The notes under the pieces were generated by a model. It was given only the letters and a program-made list of their open reading frames with translations. It was not told where the DNA came from and ran no database searches. 64,000 bases of DNA from Sweltsa coloradensis (Eukaryota; Arthropoda; Insecta; Plecoptera; Chloroperlidae): the NCBI GenBank assembly GCA_024449915.1, contig JAMZAV010000166.1:1258413-1322412 (forward strand), in the 5' to 3' direction. Position 1 is the first letter of the stretch. Every line of letters begins with the position of its first letter. The translations under genes and the position numbers were made by a program. This document shows positions 62,286 to 64,000 of the stretch, in pieces.

Positions 62286-62785
62286 AATAAATACGGTAGT
62301 ATAGTAGAAGTAGGTACAACTACGAAAAGATTAGTACATAAAGAACTACAAGTTTTAGTATGTACATCCCAATACTATAGCTTATTTGTTATGCAGGATG
62401 ATTTGTTGATTAGTGGTCTATTTTCACTTTTCAGTGATGGCCCGCTCAAGACATTGAGTGAGATATATACTTGTTTAAAATTAAAGAACCTACCATTCAT
62501 TTGCTCGTCAAGATTCAAAGTTTCTTTATTTGAAAAACTACACATTAGCAAATCAAACTCATGCACTGTCGAGTTCTCTCTGTGAATCACATCTTGCTTT
62601 TGATGCACCGCAACAAAAACCACAAATCACTTGCCTGTCATAGGCCTATTTATGTTCAGCTGATTTTGATGCGGTCAAACATTATAACTTGTCTTATATG
62701 TCCGAGAGACTGTGCCCCTCAACTCCCCCCCCACCCAAAAAAAAAATGCCAGTAGTACTTCATATTATTTGTAAGACTGAATAAA
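62286..62785 (+). promoter_or_regulatory. UBE2J1 3' UTR with two candidate polyadenylation signals
   Basis: AATAAA occurs at about 62286 (106 nt after the stop) and again at 62780. Either could end the transcript. No other gene is visible here. Confidence 0.4.
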
Positions 62786-63914
62786 TTCTAACATTTTCCC
62801 CCAAAAAAACTGATGGTAAAATTACTTGGGTCATGTTATTGACATACTTATACTTTTAAAAAGTTTGTTATTTATACAGTGAACTAAAGTTAACAAAATT
62901 CATTTGAAGGGGTATTCATCTGCTAGACTCAAAAAATATTTTTCATTCAGGCTAACTAGCTATGAATTTAGAAATTAATAGAAAAATTATTGGGTCCCCA
63001 TGACCCCGACAAAAAATGTCAAACTTAGTATTTTTCAAGCTAGGTCCCATCGGTAAAAATCTTCCATAATAAATAACACGCAGACGATCTTTATGCCCCG
63101 TGACCTTGGAGGATTTTAATCCAAAAAATATACGTACTCGACAGTCTTTTCTTAAAGTCCTCTATATTTTGTTTTGTAATTTGGGCAAGTGGTTTGGTCA
63201 AAATATGCTGATTACCAAGAAGAGGTGGGATTTTGGAATGCATATTTTTGCGTGTTTGAGTGAATAACCGAATAAAAATATGTTATATTTAGGTTATAAT
63301 TTGCTAAAACTTAAAAGTATTTTGAATAGGGTTTGCCATTCAATATTCATTTCAACATTGATAATCATTAATGTTAAATTAGTTATCGATTGAAATTACC
63401 TACTGTATGATAGTAAATAATATTGATCGTTGATCTTGGAATACTATAGCTTACTGTTTTAACGTAATTTTGGTTTTACCCACTTTTAACGTTTAACATT
63501 GTTGTGAAAAATAACATGAAAAAGAAATTGAATTTTAAATTGAATGTGGTCTGTTGTAGAGCGTAAAAAGCAAAATAAAAATGTATAATAATATTATACA
63601 ACATAGGTACTATTATATTATGTAACATTTTCATGGGAAATATGGGTAGAATTTGGCCCAGGGCATTCCTCTGCCAATCGTACGAAGCAAGAAAAGTGGC
63701 TAAGTCCATCTTGCAAACATCAGCTAGTACTTAGTGGATTTAACTTCCCAATTCTAGAGGCAAGCTCTGGCAGTAGGTGACTTTCCTAAAACGACAACAC
63801 AAACGATGACAATGGTCACAGTGTGGGAAATTCCCCCTTTCCACCCCCCGCCTGTGGTTGGATCTGTCCAGCATGGGTTTTTCCTTCTCCCCTATCCCCT
63901 AGGCTAGTAGCACA
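62786..63914. other. no gene recognised downstream of UBE2J1
   Basis: AT-rich; small ORFs without family resemblance. Confidence 0.5.
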
Positions 63915-64000
63915 TTATAGAGCGACCGAGCGAGCGTCTCCACTTGACTCTTATGGCTCGAATGTCTTGTTTTTTTTTTTTTTTTTTTTCTGTTACTGCT
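63915..64000 (-). repeat. dispersed repeat family B, copy cut by the window edge
   Basis: GAGCGAGCGTCTCCACTTGA, CTCTTATGGCTCGAATGTCT and a T-run match the start of 54225-54735. Confidence 0.8.

Overview
The window is animal (metazoan) nuclear DNA, AT-rich and crowded with transposons. It holds two conserved multi-exon housekeeping genes, whose introns contain most of the sequence. GT-AG introns, non-LTR retrotransposons, tRNA-derived SINEs, hAT-type MITEs and Helitron-like repeats together rule out a prokaryote. An 18S rRNA fragment at about 61.16-61.35 kb reads ACTTGGATAACTGTGG, which from memory resembles arthropod 18S more than echinoderm, mollusc or vertebrate 18S. An arthropod (possibly crustacean) is therefore my best but weak guess.

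Layout: 0-16 kb is intergenic and carries repeats only: a Helitron-like element at 0.24-0.99 kb, a LINE remnant at 8.1-10.2 kb, a tRNA-Gly-type SINE at 11 kb and a MITE with an 8-bp target duplication at 13.5 kb. From 38,133 down to 16,101 on the minus strand lies a DDX18/Has1-type DEAD-box RNA helicase. I could place all seven coding exons, including the short first exon and the last exon, neither of which is obvious from long ORFs. From 38,567 to 62,180 on the plus strand lies a UBE2J1/Ubc6-type tail-anchored ubiquitin-conjugating enzyme in five coding exons. The two start codons are 433 bp apart, head to head, so the genes probably share a bidirectional promoter. The products act in different pathways (nucleolar ribosome assembly and ER-associated degradation); the pairing is positional.

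Introns: DDX18 introns hold hAT-type elements with exact 8-bp target duplications (18.5, 26.5 and 34.6 kb), a cluster of three related MITEs (36.8-37.9 kb), Helitron-like copies (28.8-31.9 kb) and LINE and SINE pieces. UBE2J1 introns hold LINE mosaics (45.8-49.9 kb), a 350-bp near-perfect hairpin (50 kb), small TIR elements (52.8 and 53.9 kb), a 2.8-kb foldback element (55.1-57.8 kb), a fairly complete LINE (58.0-60.7 kb) and a composite repeat that carries an 18S rRNA piece (61.0-61.65 kb).

Sequence quality is itself a finding. About 39.06-44.47 kb (and 38.29-38.46 kb) looks corrupted: nearly everything is expanded into homopolymer runs, and repeats that are clean elsewhere appear there in distorted form. 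Five one-base indels break the frames of the two conserved genes, and another breaks the best LINE; almost all lie in runs of 3-4 identical bases. I read these as assembly consensus errors, not gene decay.
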